From JACDBE01 sp051002015 (lineage in GTDB: Bacteria > Actinomycetota > Acidimicrobiia > Spongiisociales > UBA5794): 6,270 bases of DNA. Shown piece after piece: positions 5,123 through 6,270 of this stretch. Every line of letters begins with the position of its first letter. Within the stretch, counting starts at the first letter, position 1. The DNA lies in the NCBI GenBank assembly GCA_051002015.1, contig JBPCMS010000058.1:1-6270 (forward strand), written 5' to 3'. The position numbers and the translations under genes were made by a program. A model generated the notes under the pieces. The model was not told the origin of the DNA. It did not search any database and saw nothing but the letters and a program-made list of their open reading frames with translations.

Positions 5123-6270
5123 ATGGACATCAACCGCTTCACCAACCGGTCCCAGCAGGCCATCAGCAACGCCCGCGATATCGCCGCCACCCGCCACCAC
5201 CAGCAGGTCACCCCCGAGCACCTGCTCGCAGCCCTGCTCGCCCAGGGCGACACCGTCGTCCAGCCGTTGCTGGCCACGCTCGGCGCCGGCGCCCCCGAGC
5301 TGCGCGATGCCATGATCGCCGCCCTGGACCGGCTGCCTCGAGTGCACGGGGAGACGGCGGCGACCACCGGGTTCGGTCCCGAGACGGTCGCCGTGCTCGA
5401 CTCCGCCACCCACCAGGCCGAGAGCCTGGGCGACCAGTACGTGTCGGTGGAGCATGTGGTGATCGCCATCGCCGACACCCCCGGTGCCGCCGGCACCGCC
5501 CTCCGTCGGGCCGGCATCACCCGCGAGTCCGTTCTCGGGGCCCTCGCTCGGGTGAGGGGAGCGGGGAACGTGACCAGCCAGGACCCGGAGGCCACCCTCG
5601 ACGCCCTCAACAAGTACGGGCGTGACCTGGTGGCACTCGGCGCCGCCGGCAAGCTCGACCCGGTGGTCGGCCGCGACGACGAGATCCGCCGGGTGATCCA
5701 GGTGCTCAACCGCCGCACCAAGAACAACCCCCTGCTCATCGGTGAGCCGGGGGTGGGCAAGACCGCCATCGCCGAGGGCCTCGCCTCGCGCATCATCGAC
5801 GGCGACGTCCCCACCGGGCTGCAGAACAAGCGGATCGTCGCCCTCGACCTGGGCTCGATGGTGGCCGGGGCCAAGTACCGCGGCGAGTTCGAGGAGCGGC
5901 TCAAGGCGGTCCTCGACGCGATCAAGGCGGCCGAGGGTGGGATCATCACCTTCCTCGACGAGATGCACACCCTGGTCGGCGCCGGCGCCGCCGAGGGCGC
6001 CATGGACGCCTCCAACATGCTCAAGCCGATGCTCGCCCGCGGCGAGCTGCGGATGATCGGCGCAACCACGCTCGACGAGTACCGCAAGCACATCGAGAAG
6101 GACGCCGCCCTGGAGCGGCGCTTCCAGCCGGTGATGGTCGATCCCCCTTCCGTGGAGGACACCGTCGGGATCCTGCGCGGGCTCAAGGAGCGCTACGAGG
6201 TGCACCACGGGGTGCGGATCCTCGACGCGGCACTGGTCGCCGCCGCCGTGCTCTCCGACCGGTACATCCC
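5123..6270 (+). CDS. clpB: ClpB protein disaggregase (N-terminal 382 codons)
   Basis: ClpB is a hexameric AAA+ ATPase that, with DnaK, threads aggregated proteins through its pore in the cytosol. The start MDINRFTNRSQQAI is the standard ClpB N-terminus, with ATG 5123 behind GGAGA. Residues 1-145 are the Clp N domain with its two repeats (TPEHLLAALL; SVEHVVIAIA). The first ATPase domain follows: NKYGRDL and GKLDPVVGRDDEIRRVIQVL, Walker A GEPGVGKT (207-214), pore loop AKYRGEFEERLK with Tyr252, Walker B FLDEMH (Asp279, Glu280), sensor region IGATTLDEYRK and arginine fingers Arg332-Arg333 in LERRFQ. All key residues are present and spacing agrees with E. coli ClpB within a residue. The window ends before the middle coiled-coil domain and second ATPase domain. 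A HAIR-like operator upstream indicates HspR control. Confidence 0.97.
   Translation, partial: MDINRFTNRSQQAISNARDIAATRHHQQVTPEHLLAALLAQGDTVVQPLLATLGAGAPELRDAMIAALDRLPRVHGETAATTGFGPETVAVLDSATHQAESLGDQYVSVEHVVIAIADTPGAAGTALRRAGITRESVLGALARVRGAGNVTSQDPEATLDALNKYGRDLVALGAAGKLDPVVGRDDEIRRVIQVLNRRTKNNPLLIGEPGVGKTAIAEGLASRIIDGDVPTGLQNKRIVALDLGSMVAGAKYRGEFEERLKAVLDAIKAAEGGIITFLDEMHTLVGAGAAEGAMDASNMLKPMLARGELRMIGATTLDEYRKHIEKDAALERRFQPVMVDPPSVEDTVGILRGLKERYEVHHGVRILDAALVAAAVLSDRYI

Noticed and set aside
4981..6186. 401-codon open frame on the minus strand
   Set aside because: It lies antisense to clpB, whose protein is unmistakable; the minus-strand translation is low-complexity Ser/Arg/Pro-rich, as expected from the complement of GC-rich coding DNA.

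Overview
The window is GC-rich, gene-dense DNA with strong G/C preference at third codon positions. An HspR-type MerR repressor at the left edge and a clpB preceded by an HspR operator (HAIR)-like inverted repeat at the right edge point to an actinobacterium. Acidimicrobiia or a related uncultured lineage is a guess from general protein flavour, not something the sequence proves.

Layout, left to right. (1) The 3' part of hspR (+). (2) A major facilitator transporter gene (+) immediately downstream, which reads in three different frames over its first ~330 bases and is annotated as a frameshifted gene. (3) A minus-strand pair: mscL, then an acidic two-part protein of unknown function, 16 bases apart and probably one operon. 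(4) A plus-strand gene for a six-helix membrane protein, divergent from mscL. (5) A minus-strand pair: an isoprenylcysteine methyltransferase-like membrane methyltransferase overlapping an EamA/DMT transporter by a GTGA stop/start junction. (6) A 222-base divergent control region holding a long 18-bp hairpin, the HAIR-like operator, a candidate extended -10 promoter and two leader hairpins. (7) The first 382 codons of clpB (+), running off the right edge.

How it fits together: hspR and clpB are the two ends of a heat-shock circuit known in actinobacteria, in which HspR represses chaperone genes through HAIR sites. About 4.8 kb of membrane-protein genes lies between them here. MscL (osmotic release valve) and the other membrane genes show no obvious functional tie to heat shock. 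Most of the window is ordinary chromosomal content. I see no mobile element, CRISPR array, tRNA, rRNA, toxin-antitoxin pair or defence system, and no convincing undescribed system. The points most worth a second look are the clpB leader (operator over promoter, plus a Shine-Dalgarno inside a small hairpin), the clustered frameshifts in the transporter, and the large hairpin at 4962-5009.
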